A stretch of DNA of 64,000 nucleotides from SZUA-545 sp050297855 (GTDB lineage Bacteria; Campylobacterota; Campylobacteria; Campylobacterales; SZUA-545): contig JBNKTC010000022.1 of assembly GCA_050297855.1 (NCBI GenBank), positions 35,414 through 99,413 of the forward strand, written 5' to 3'. The notes below the pieces were generated by a model. It was not told the DNA's origin. It did no database searches and saw only the letters and a list, made by a program, of their open reading frames with translations. The position numbers and the translations under genes were made by a program. Below, piece after piece: positions 42,405-50,277 of this stretch. Each line of letters opens with the position of its first letter. Within the stretch, counting starts at the first letter, position 1.

Positions 42405-42875
42405 GTGGTAAATATTGTTCTTGTCTCACCGAAAATTCCGCAAAACACCGGCACGATCGGACGCAGCTGCGTCAGTGTAGGAGCAACCCTGCATATCGTC
42501 AAACCGATCCCTTTCGAGCTGGATGAGAAACGGATCCGGAGGGCGGGACTGGACTACTGGCCGCACCTGGACCTGCACGTCTGGGAAGACCTGGAAGCGT
42601 TCCATAGAGCCCACCCGATCAATGAACGGCACTTCTTTGCTACGACTAAAAGCGACCGGTTCTATTTCGACGTCCCGTTCGAAGCGGGGGACTTTGTCTA
42701 TTTCGGCAGCGAGGATACGGGCCTGCCCGAAAAGCTGATGGCCAAACGTCCCGAAGGAAAGATCACGATCCCGATGAAACGGGAGTTCCGCAGCCTCAAC
42801 CAGTCCAATGCCGTCTCCATCGTCCTTTACGAAGCGGTCCGGCAGAACTTCGGTATGCTAAAAGAGTTCGTATGA
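42405..42875 (+). CDS. trmL: tRNA (cytidine/uridine-2'-O-)-methyltransferase TrmL
   Basis: The 156-residue SPOUT methyltransferase modifies the wobble position of tRNA-Leu in E. coli. Motifs are VLVSPKIPQNTGTIGRSC at the N-terminus, FGSEDTGLPEKLM and FRSLNQSNAVSIVLYEA, which form the trefoil-knot SAM site. Translation starts at GTG (42405). It overlaps the next small membrane gene by 4 nt. Confidence 0.92.
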   Translation: MVNIVLVSPKIPQNTGTIGRSCVSVGATLHIVKPIPFELDEKRIRRAGLDYWPHLDLHVWEDLEAFHRAHPINERHFFATTKSDRFYFDVPFEAGDFVYFGSEDTGLPEKLMAKRPEGKITIPMKREFRSLNQSNAVSIVLYEAVRQNFGMLKEFV

Positions 42876-43084
42876 GTACGCTGATACTTATCACTACCGC
42901 CGTTTTCATCGCACTGGGCGTTATGTATTACCTCGTGAAAAAAGCGGACAAAAAGGAAAAGATCAAGCGAGGGGAGCACATCGCCAAAGAGCTCGAGACA
43001 ATGCGGGAAAAAGAGAAGGAGAGCCATTTGGGAAAAGGGCTCTTTTACCGGATAAAAAGCGGACTGTTCCGAGAAAAGCCTTAG
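42872..43084 (+). CDS. Small single-TM membrane protein
   Basis: The 70-residue protein has one TM helix at about residues 3-22 (LILITTAVFIALGVMYYLV) followed by a strongly charged Lys/Glu helix and a short basic tail. No family is recognised. It overlaps trmL by 4 nt (ATGA) and converges with the response regulator by 4 nt. Translation coupling to trmL makes it likely to be expressed. Confidence 0.65.
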   Translation: MSTLILITTAVFIALGVMYYLVKKADKKEKIKRGEHIAKELETMREKEKESHLGKGLFYRIKSGLFREKP

Positions 43085-43455
43085 GCGCTGACGATCTCCC
43101 TGACCTTCTTCTCTACGGTCATCAGGCTTTCAAAGGGCTTCATCACGTACCCCTCCGCCCCTATCTTGTGGGCATTGAGCACCCGGTCAAGACTGGAATA
43201 TGCCGTCATCATCAATACCTTCGTATCCGGAGAGGCCGCTTTGATCTCCCTCAGCACCTCCAGGCCGTCCATCTGGGGCATCATGATATCAAGGAGGACA
43301 ATATCAAAATTCCCCGACTTGATCGAACCGAGGGCCGACACGGGGTTGGAGTAACTGCTAACTTTGTAGTCGCTGTTCTTGGTAAAAAACTTCTCCAGCA
43401 TATTGAGGATCTGGACCTCATCATCCACAAGCGCGATATTGATCATCTTAGCCAT
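43081..43455 (-). CDS. CheY-like single-domain response regulator
   Basis: The 124-residue protein is a lone receiver with the DDE acidic pocket (about residue 11), phosphoacceptor in IVLLDIMMP, Thr in LMMTAYS and Lys in YVMKPFE. No output domain is attached. Its start overlaps the stop of the upstream chemoreceptor by 8 nt, so it may relay that receptor's signal or that of the divergent hybrid kinase to a partner protein. Confidence 0.88.
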   Translation of the reverse strand: MAKMINIALVDDEVQILNMLEKFFTKNSDYKVSSYSNPVSALGSIKSGNFDIVLLDIMMPQMDGLEVLREIKAASPDTKVLMMTAYSSLDRVLNAHKIGAEGYVMKPFESLMTVEKKVREIVSA

Positions 43456-44833
43456 TCGTCTTCGTCTCCTTCTCTACTTTTCTATCTTTCGCTTTTCTAT
43501 TCTCACCGCTGATCAGGACATCCACGGCACCGAAAAGCTCGTCGACCGCCTGGGTCATCAGCTCCTTGGAGTGTTCGTCGACCAGGGCATCGAGGTATTT
43601 AAAGACATCCTTACTGGCCGCTTCGATCCGGCGGACGCGCGCTTCGATCTCGCTGATGGAGCAGACCACTTTACCGCTGCCGCACTCTTTGGCAAGGAGG
43701 TTGGCTTCGTCATGGACAATGCCGTGCGGTTTGTCGAGCGCCGGGTAGGATGGCATGGAGGAGAAGAGCTCTTTGCCGACCCCCTGGTTGTACCATTTAC
43801 CAAGACGGCAGCTGTGGTGGTCGACGGCTTTGAACTCACTGGGTTCCCCGAAGATAAGGGCGTAGACGTTGTTTTTGTAGACGACATGGTCGGTCTTGGC
43901 CAGGGAGACAAAGACTTTATCAGCAATCCCCATCGTCTCGTAGACGGACCGGCTGGCATTTTTCTGGAACTGCTTGACCAGCTCCTGCATCACATCGACG
44001 TTTGCTTTGGTATCATTGACCAGCGTACTGATGTGCTCGGTACTGTTTTTGATCTCAGCCGTCTCCTGCTGCATCGTCTTGACGACGATGCTGATCTCTT
44101 TGGTCGCGTTCTGCGTCCGCTCGGCGAGGCTGCGCACCTCGTCGGCCACAACGGCAAAACCGCGGCCGTGTTCACCGGCCCGGGCCGCTTCGATGGCGGC
44201 GTTGAGTGCCAGCAGGTTGGTCTGGTCGGCGATCCCTTCGATCAGGGTGATGACGTTCTGGATCGACTCGCTGTTCTGGCTGAGGTTCTCCGTGACGTTA
44301 ACGGCCTGATCGGTGTGGTTGTACAGCTCCTCCATCGCATGGGCGATCTTGCTGTTGTACTCCAGTCCTTTGAGGGAGCCCTCTGCCGTCGACTTGGACT
44401 CCTGGACCATTTCATGGAGATCCGCCAGAAGCATCTCGAAAAGTTTCTGGGAGTCTTTGAGGGCGTATTTGATCGTCTCTTGGTGCATGTGCAGCAGATT
44501 GCCCCCGCCGCCGTCTTTGACATCCATACGGCGTACGACATAAGCCGTCGAACCGTCGGGCAGAGGGAAAGATTTTGCCGTTCCCTGGCAATCTTCCACA
44601 GTGATCTCGCTTTTTCCCGACAGAAGCTCCCGTACCAGTGCATTACGATCGGTTACGCCCGTTGCGTTGGAGGACTGGAAGACGATCGTCCCTTCCTTGA
44701 TCACAAAGGTCACTTCCTTGTCACCGACCGCGGCAACGGCTTTGTAGAGTTCCGCCTCCTGTCTGGCCCGGTTCAACTCTTCCCGCAACGCCTCGATTTC
44801 ATGGCTGTTGTCATTACTTTTTCCAAAAAACAA
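43448..44833 (-). CDS. Soluble methyl-accepting chemotaxis protein with C-terminal CZB domain
   Basis: The 461-residue receptor has no TM or signal sequence, so it is cytoplasmic. Residues 30-110 form a small, perhaps PAS-like, N-terminal part. The signalling hairpin tip EGIADQTNLLALNAAIEAARAGEHGRGFAVVADEVR lies near 205-240 (quoted here only as a landmark: core tip NLLALNAAIEAARAGE). The last 150 residues form a chemoreceptor zinc-binding domain with His in KTDHVVYKNNVY, HHSCRLGKWY and HGIVHDEANLL, the 3-His/1-Cys zinc site. CZB receptors sense oxidants through the zinc-bound Cys, as in TlpD. It is cotranscribed with the receiver gene. Confidence 0.88.
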   Translation of the reverse strand: MFFGKSNDNSHEIEALREELNRARQEAELYKAVAAVGDKEVTFVIKEGTIVFQSSNATGVTDRNALVRELLSGKSEITVEDCQGTAKSFPLPDGSTAYVVRRMDVKDGGGGNLLHMHQETIKYALKDSQKLFEMLLADLHEMVQESKSTAEGSLKGLEYNSKIAHAMEELYNHTDQAVNVTENLSQNSESIQNVITLIEGIADQTNLLALNAAIEAARAGEHGRGFAVVADEVRSLAERTQNATKEISIVVKTMQQETAEIKNSTEHISTLVNDTKANVDVMQELVKQFQKNASRSVYETMGIADKVFVSLAKTDHVVYKNNVYALIFGEPSEFKAVDHHSCRLGKWYNQGVGKELFSSMPSYPALDKPHGIVHDEANLLAKECGSGKVVCSISEIEARVRRIEAASKDVFKYLDALVDEHSKELMTQAVDELFGAVDVLISGENRKAKDRKVEKETKTNG

Positions 44834-44907
44834 AATTGTGCCCCACCCTGCTTCTATAAATTTCTTACTACATCGGTTGATTTTAGTTAATTCTTTATTA
44901 ATATATT

Positions 44908-44923
44908 ATAAGCTTCTGCTTAT
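44908..44923. promoter_or_regulatory. Palindrome between divergent chemoreceptor and hybrid kinase genes
   Basis: ATAAGC-TTCT-GCTTAT is a 6-4-6 inverted repeat in the 120-nt AT-rich region separating the genes at 44833 (-) and 44954 (+). It may be an operator for either promoter. Nothing else distinct is visible there. Confidence 0.3.
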
Positions 44924-44953
44924 ACGTAAAATAAGCAAGAGGTGCAAAGAGGG

Positions 44954-46567
44954 ATGCAAGCGACCATACTGATCGTCGACGACCTGGAGGAGAACCGCGA
45001 ACTGGTCAAACATATCCTCAAACGCAGCAACTACGCTATTCTCGAAGCCGCCAACGGGCAGGAGGCGGTCGATATGGCCGTCACCTATACCCCGGATCTG
45101 ATCCTGATGGATGCGATGATGCCGGTGATGAGTGGGTTTGAAGCAAGCCGGCTCATCCGGGAGACTGATCCCATCCAGAACATCCCGATCCTGATGATCA
45201 CCGCCCTGAACGATATGCAGAATAAGATCAAGGCGCTGGAATCGGGGGTCAACGATTTCATCTCAAAACCCTTTGACAAGACTGAGATGCTGGCGCGGAT
45301 CGATACGACGATCAAGCTCCACCGCAAATTGATCCGTAAAGAGAAAGAGCTCCTGGAACTCAACCAGAACCTCGAACAGAAAGTTATCGAACGGACCAAA
45401 GCCCTCTACATCCAGGAGCGCTACAACCGGGCCATCCTCGATTCGGAAAGCAGCCTGGTCTTCGTTATCCACCAAAACCGCATCACCGACGCGAATCTCG
45501 CCTTTTTTAAGTTTTTTAAGGATGTCAGTCTGGAAGAGGAGAATATCCGGAACCTCAAACAGCACTTCGTCAAATGTCCCGAGGACGGTTTCTTCTCAGA
45601 TTTTGACGGAGATGACTGGGTCGAACGGCTGATAAACACCTCAAGCCACGAAAACAAGATCCGCATCCTCTTCCGTGAGAACCTCTACACCTTCGATATC
45701 CATGCCAAAAGCATGCTCTACCATTCTGGAGTCAGCCAGTACGAATACGAACATGAAAACCGCTACATCATTACCATGAGCGATATCACCGAATTCGAGA
45801 ACCTCAAAGAGAAACGGATACGCGATACAAAAATGGCCTCCATCGGGAAGCTGGCCGCGGGGATCACCCACGAGATCAACACCCCCCTGGCTTACATGAA
45901 GGGGAATCTGGAGATGATGCGGATGGATGTCGAGGAGATTGACGACACCGAGCTCAAACATAACCTCTTCGATACAATGGATACCATCAGCGAAGGGATC
46001 AACCGGATCGCTACGATCGTTGACACGGTTCGCGAGATCTCCAAAAAGGGGGATACCAAACGGGAAAAGACCAACCTCTACCAGACCCTTATCTACGCCT
46101 TGAGAATCATCTACAACCGTTCCAAACAGATATCCAACATCTACATCAACGGCAAGCTCTTTACGATGGACTTGAGCCGCGATGAAGAGGTCTACGAGGT
46201 GGAGATCGTCAAACAGCGGATCGAACAGGTCTGGATCATCATTCTCAACAACGCCCTGGACGAGCTGACAAAAAGCAGGCGCTTCGACGAGCGGCGGATC
46301 GATATCAATATCCACGAAGGGGTTCACAAGCTCCTTGTCTGCATCAGCGACAACGCCGGCGGGATCGATACGAACATCCTCCACAATATCTTCGACCCCT
46401 TTGTCAGTACCAAGACCCACCAGGGGATGGGGATCGGGCTTAATATCGCCAAAAAGATCATCGACGATCACCAGGGGAAGATCACCGCCGAGAATATCGA
46501 CGAAGGCGCCCGCTTCCATATCTACCTGCCAAAAGACCCCAGAGCCTCCCACCCGGACGAAGCTTAA
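44954..46567 (+). CDS. Receiver-histidine kinase hybrid (soluble)
   Basis: The 537-residue protein has an N-terminal receiver domain (about residues 5-120: VDDLEENRELV, LILMDAMMP, ITALND, FISKPFD), a coiled coil, a PAS-like segment (about 160-280), and a kinase core with H-box GITHEINTPLAYMKG, N-box IILNNALDEL and G-boxes DNAGGID and GMGIGLNIAKK. No TM or output domain. An upstream GTG at 44942 would add four residues; the ATG is preferred although a strong SD is absent for both. It is divergent from the chemoreceptor/CheY-like pair, with which it might form one signalling circuit. Confidence 0.87.
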   Translation: MQATILIVDDLEENRELVKHILKRSNYAILEAANGQEAVDMAVTYTPDLILMDAMMPVMSGFEASRLIRETDPIQNIPILMITALNDMQNKIKALESGVNDFISKPFDKTEMLARIDTTIKLHRKLIRKEKELLELNQNLEQKVIERTKALYIQERYNRAILDSESSLVFVIHQNRITDANLAFFKFFKDVSLEEENIRNLKQHFVKCPEDGFFSDFDGDDWVERLINTSSHENKIRILFRENLYTFDIHAKSMLYHSGVSQYEYEHENRYIITMSDITEFENLKEKRIRDTKMASIGKLAAGITHEINTPLAYMKGNLEMMRMDVEEIDDTELKHNLFDTMDTISEGINRIATIVDTVREISKKGDTKREKTNLYQTLIYALRIIYNRSKQISNIYINGKLFTMDLSRDEEVYEVEIVKQRIEQVWIIILNNALDELTKSRRFDERRIDINIHEGVHKLLVCISDNAGGIDTNILHNIFDPFVSTKTHQGMGIGLNIAKKIIDDHQGKITAENIDEGARFHIYLPKDPRASHPDEA

Positions 46568-46573
46568 TAAAAT

Positions 46574-46603
46574 CCGCTGACCGACAAGGCGGTGTGTTTT
46601 TTT
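46574..46603 (+). terminator. Weak terminator candidate after hybrid kinase gene
   Basis: A short CCGC/GCGG stem (46574-46577 with 46589-46592) is followed by GTGTG and a run of seven T at 46597-46603. The stem is only 4 bp, so confidence is low. Confidence 0.3.
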
Positions 46604-46655
46604 AGCACTTTTTGGGGATAATTCCAAAAAAATTACCACCTAGGAATTAGCCATT

Positions 46656-48191
46656 ATGAAACGCGCACTGCTCTCCGTCAGCGACAAGGCGGGAATTGTA
46701 GAATTCGCCAAGAGCCTGGTCGAATTGGATTTCGAAATCGTCAGTACCGGCGGTACCCTTAAAACCCTTCAGGATGCCGGCATCGCCGCCATCGATATCT
46801 CCGCAGTCACCCACTTCCCCGAGATGCTCGACGGCCGGGTCAAGACCCTCCACCCTATGGTTCACGGCGGAATCCTGCACATCCGTGACAACGAAGCCCA
46901 CGTCAATACGGTCAAAGAACACGGCATCGGTGCGATCGACCTGGTCTGTGTCAACCTCTACCCTTTCAAGGCGACAATCGAGCGGACCGACGACTTCGCC
47001 GAGATCATCGAAAACATCGACATCGGCGGCCCGGCTATGGTCCGAAGTGCAGCCAAAAACTTCCAGGACGTCCTCATCGTCACCAGCAACAGTGACTTCA
47101 CACCTGTTATCGAGGCCCTTAAAAGCGGTACGGACAGCTTCGAGTTCCGCCGCAGCCTGATGATCAAGGCATATGAGCATACGGCAGCATACGACAGCAT
47201 GATCGCAACCTACATGAGCCGACGTTTTAACGACGCCAGCGAAGCGGAATTTGTCTCCGGGAACCTGGTCCAGTCCCTGCGCTATGGGGAAAACCCCCAC
47301 CAGAAAGGGGCGCTCTACCAGTTCGATGACTTCTACTCCAAATACTTCCGCGTCCTCAAAGGGGAGCCGAGTTTCAACAATCTCACAGATATCTCCGGTG
47401 CCGTCAAGATCGCCACAAGCTTCGGTTCCGATCCGTGTGTGACGATCGTCAAGCATGGGAACCCGTGCGGCTGCGCCATCAAAGGGAACCTCTACGACTC
47501 CTATGTCGAAGCCCTTAAATGCGACCCGGTCTCCGCGTTCGGCGGCGTTGTCGCCGTCAACGGAACGGTAACAAAGCAGATGGCCGAAAAGATGAACGAG
47601 ATCTTCCTGGAAGTGATCGTTGCTGCGGATTTCGAAGCGGACGCCCTGGCAGAGTTCGAAAAGAAAAAACGCCTGAAGCTTTTTACCCTGGGCAAAGACG
47701 GCCTGCTGGTCACACCCGATGACAAGTACGACTTCAAACATGTCCTGGGCGGATTCGTCTTCCAGGATACGGACGTCGTCGGTGAAGATGAAGTGAAAAA
47801 CGCCGAGCAGAAAGGGAAACTCTCTGCGGATGCAGCCATGATGAAAGACCTTGAGATCGCCTACAAGATCGCGGCAGGAACCAAATCCAACTGCGTCACC
47901 TACGTCAAAGACGGCGCGCTCGTCGCCATCGGCATGGGAATGACCAGCCGGGTCGATGCGGCCCAGTGTGCCTTGAAAAAAGCGAAGGAGATGGAGCTGG
48001 ACGTCGCCGGTGCGGCCATGGCCAGCGAAGCGTTCTTCCCGTTCCGCGACTCCATCGACGCGGCGGCGGCAGCCGGTGTGAAAGCAGTCATCGAACCGGG
48101 CGGCAGTGTGCGGGATGACGAAGTGATCGAGGCGGCCGATGAACACGGTATTGCCATCTACTTCTCAGGCACGCGCCACTTTTTACACTAA
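46656..48191 (+). CDS. purH: Bifunctional AICAR formyltransferase/IMP cyclohydrolase
   Basis: The 511-residue enzyme performs the last two steps of IMP synthesis. The N-terminal MGS-like IMP cyclohydrolase domain shows RALLSVSDKAGIVEFAKSL (here starting MKRALLSVSDK), STGGTLKTL and RVKTLHPMVHGGILH. The AICAR transformylase domain shows LRYGENPHQKGALY, KHGNPCGCAI (usual KH.NPCG) and SDAFFPFRD in the form SEAFFPFRDSID. Normal length. It stands alone with its own upstream space and converges with the nitroreductase gene. Confidence 0.95.
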   Translation: MKRALLSVSDKAGIVEFAKSLVELDFEIVSTGGTLKTLQDAGIAAIDISAVTHFPEMLDGRVKTLHPMVHGGILHIRDNEAHVNTVKEHGIGAIDLVCVNLYPFKATIERTDDFAEIIENIDIGGPAMVRSAAKNFQDVLIVTSNSDFTPVIEALKSGTDSFEFRRSLMIKAYEHTAAYDSMIATYMSRRFNDASEAEFVSGNLVQSLRYGENPHQKGALYQFDDFYSKYFRVLKGEPSFNNLTDISGAVKIATSFGSDPCVTIVKHGNPCGCAIKGNLYDSYVEALKCDPVSAFGGVVAVNGTVTKQMAEKMNEIFLEVIVAADFEADALAEFEKKKRLKLFTLGKDGLLVTPDDKYDFKHVLGGFVFQDTDVVGEDEVKNAEQKGKLSADAAMMKDLEIAYKIAAGTKSNCVTYVKDGALVAIGMGMTSRVDAAQCALKKAKEMELDVAGAAMASEAFFPFRDSIDAAAAAGVKAVIEPGGSVRDDEVIEAADEHGIAIYFSGTRHFLH

Positions 48192-48204
48192 GAAGAGTTG
48201 ACCT

Positions 48205-48873
48205 TTACTGGATAAAGGTCGTAAAGGACTCCACCGATTCACGGGGAGTCCGATAGTTGTTGATCGGGGCATCGGGGTCAGGATATCCCAGCGCCATCCC
48301 GCCGATCAGACGGTACGGCTTCCCTTCAAACCCGACTGCTTGTTTAACGATAGACGGATACTCCGCCAAAGCCCCCTGGGCACAGCTTCCAAGCCCCTCT
48401 TCTACCGCCGCCAGCATCAACGACTGCAAAAACATCCCGTAATCGAGGAACCCGCCCTCCCCCAGACTTTCGTGAAGAAAGAAATAGAGTACGACCGGGG
48501 CATCAAAGGCGCGGTAGTTCGCCGCCCAGAGGCTTTTGCGCCGCTCCTTATCCTCCCGCTTGACATCCAGGGCTTCATACATCTGTTTACCCGTCGCCAT
48601 CCGCCGCCCTTTGAAGGGTTCGACCCACTTCTCCGGGTAATATTGATAATCGGGGGTCTCGACCACGTTATCATTGTAGGCTTTCTCCACGGCTGCATCC
48701 AGCCCTTGTTTGGCTTTCCCCTGCACGACAACGACCTCCCATGGCTGCATGTTGACCCCGGAGGGAGATTTGGCCGCCGACTCCAGAACCCTCATCAGTT
48801 TTTCCGGCTCAACCGTTTTGGGCAGATAGGCACGGACCGACTGTCTTTTGGTTAGTGCTTCATGTACGTTCAT
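48205..48873 (-). CDS. Nitroreductase-family flavoprotein
   Basis: The 222-residue FMN enzyme has the nitroreductase pattern LTKRQSVRAYLPKTVEPEKL at the N-terminus, AAKSPSGVNMQPWEVVVV, and the C-terminal GMALGYPDPDAPINNYRTPRES typical of NAD(P)H-dependent nitroreductases. The ATG at 48873 is used; in-frame ATGs at 48879 and 48900 are too close to or upstream of the AAGGA ribosome site. Substrate is unknown; quinones or nitroaromatics are typical in vitro. Confidence 0.85.
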   Translation of the reverse strand: MNVHEALTKRQSVRAYLPKTVEPEKLMRVLESAAKSPSGVNMQPWEVVVVQGKAKQGLDAAVEKAYNDNVVETPDYQYYPEKWVEPFKGRRMATGKQMYEALDVKREDKERRKSLWAANYRAFDAPVVLYFFLHESLGEGGFLDYGMFLQSLMLAAVEEGLGSCAQGALAEYPSIVKQAVGFEGKPYRLIGGMALGYPDPDAPINNYRTPRESVESFTTFIQ

Positions 48874-48936
48874 ACACATCCTTGCGTGCTTTTTTATCAA
48901 GAATTATACCATGGGTGCCTTTGTTCTATCACTCAC

Positions 48937-48971
48937 CTTGATTGACATCGACTAAAGTTTTATGATAAAAT
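48937..48971 (+). promoter_or_regulatory. HAIR-type HspR operator overlapping the cbpA-hspR promoter
   Basis: CTTGATT-N7-ACTAAAG (48937-48957) fits the HspR HAIR consensus CTTGAGT-N7-ACTCAAG at 12 of 14 positions. It covers the -35 TTGACA at 48942-48947; an extended -10 TGATAAAAT ends at 48971 with an 18-nt spacer. The cbpA ATG is at 49009. Binding of HspR, encoded two genes down, would block the promoter: autoregulation. Confidence 0.75.
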
Positions 48972-49008
48972 CACATAAATTTAATCACTATAAACAGGAT
49001 AAAAACAG

Positions 49009-49887
49009 ATGGCAGGTAAAAGTCTTTATGAAACCCTGGATGTCTCCAGCTCGGCATCCGCAGACGAGATCAAAAAAGCGTATCGGCGCCTTGCGCGCAA
49101 ATACCACCCCGATATCAACAAAGAGCCGGGGGCTGAAGAGAAGTTCAAAGAGATCAATGCCGCCTATGAGATTCTAAGTGATGAGAAGAAACGTGCCCAG
49201 TACGACCAGTTCGGGGACAGTATGTTCGGGGATCAGAGTTTCCATGATTTTGCACGGGGTCAGGGCGGCGACTTCGACCTCAACGACATCCTCAACCAGA
49301 TCTTCGGTCAGGGCGGCGGTTTCGGCGGCTTTGGCGGCGGTGGCGGACACGGCGGTTTCGGCGGCTTCTCCAGCGGCTTTAACTTCGGCGGCCCGGACCT
49401 CGATATCCGGGCCCGCCTGACGATCCCCTTTAATGTTGCCGTCATGGGGGGGACCCAGAGCGTGCGCATCCAGAACGACTCACTGAACGTCAAGATCCCC
49501 GCCGGTATCAAAAACGGCGAGGTGCTCCGTGTCAAGGGACGCGGTAAGCAGATGCAGGGACACAAAGGGGACCTTCATCTGGAGATCCACGTGGCCGACT
49601 CCCCAGAATACGAACGGGACGGCGACAATCTCACCAAAACGGTGGAGATCGACCTCAAAACCGCCGTCTTCGGCGGCAAGGTCCCGATCAAGACCCTGGA
49701 GAAAGAGATCACCCTCAAGGTCCCCGAAGGGACCAAATGCGGCCAGAAGTTCCGGGTCAAAGGGATGGGGGTCGTCAACCGGAAGAGTTCCGTCAAAGGT
49801 GATCTCTTTATCAAGACCCAGGTCCTTATCCCCAAGGCGAGCGACCTCGACGACGAACTCGCCGGCATGATGGAAACCAAACTCTAA
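49009..49887 (+). CDS. cbpA: DnaJ-family co-chaperone CbpA
   Basis: The 292-residue protein has an N-terminal J domain (residues 1-70: LYETLDVSS, YRRLARKYHPDIN with the HPD motif, FKEINAAYEILSD), a Gly/Phe-rich linker (about 95-128: GGGFGGFGGGGGHGGFGGF), and DnaJ C-terminal substrate-binding domains without the Cys zinc finger, so it is a class II J protein. It delivers substrates to DnaK. The cbpA-hspR pair with HAIR operator is characteristic of Helicobacter and relatives. Confidence 0.93.
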   Translation: MAGKSLYETLDVSSSASADEIKKAYRRLARKYHPDINKEPGAEEKFKEINAAYEILSDEKKRAQYDQFGDSMFGDQSFHDFARGQGGDFDLNDILNQIFGQGGGFGGFGGGGGHGGFGGFSSGFNFGGPDLDIRARLTIPFNVAVMGGTQSVRIQNDSLNVKIPAGIKNGEVLRVKGRGKQMQGHKGDLHLEIHVADSPEYERDGDNLTKTVEIDLKTAVFGGKVPIKTLEKEITLKVPEGTKCGQKFRVKGMGVVNRKSSVKGDLFIKTQVLIPKASDLDDELAGMMETKL

Positions 49888-49899
49888 AAGGAGTACGCT

Positions 49900-50277
49900 A
49901 TGCACAGTTTTGATGAACCGGTCTATATGATCAGTATCGTAGCCAAGGTCCTCGATATCCATCCCCAGACCCTGCGGCAATATGAGCGGGAAGGTCTCAT
50001 CACCCCGGCCCGAAGCGACGGACGGATACGCCTCTATTCCCAGCGCAATATCGATGAGATCAAGGCGATCCTGGAGCTCACCCGCGAGCTGGGCGTCAAC
50101 ATTGCCGGTGCCGACATCATCCTCAAGATGCGGCGCCAGATGGCTGAGATGGAGGAGGAGATCGCCGAACTGCGCGAACGCCTCTCCTGTGTCAACCAGA
50201 ACGGTTCCGTCCCCGTCTCCAAGCAGGTCGTTCCGGTCCGGACCCGGAACATCATCATCATCGAGGAAGAGGATTAA
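49900..50277 (+). CDS. hspR: MerR-family heat-shock repressor HspR
   Basis: The 125-residue protein has the MerR winged helix-turn-helix at about residues 8-75 (YMISIVAKVLDIHPQTLRQYE, GLITPARSDGRIRLYS) and a coiled coil (about 80-105) for dimerisation. HspR represses chaperone operons through HAIR sites, with DnaK as co-repressor in other bacteria. RBS AAAAGGAG is ideal and the gap to cbpA is 12 nt. The HAIR-like site at 48937-48957 supports autoregulation. It overlaps the convergent lipoprotein gene by 4 nt. Confidence 0.92.
   Translation: MHSFDEPVYMISIVAKVLDIHPQTLRQYEREGLITPARSDGRIRLYSQRNIDEIKAILELTRELGVNIAGADIILKMRRQMAEMEEEIAELRERLSCVNQNGSVPVSKQVVPVRTRNIIIIEEED

Noticed and set aside
46647..48146. 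A 499-codon minus-strand open frame opposite purH
   Set aside because: purH is unambiguous on the plus strand; the antisense frame has no family character.
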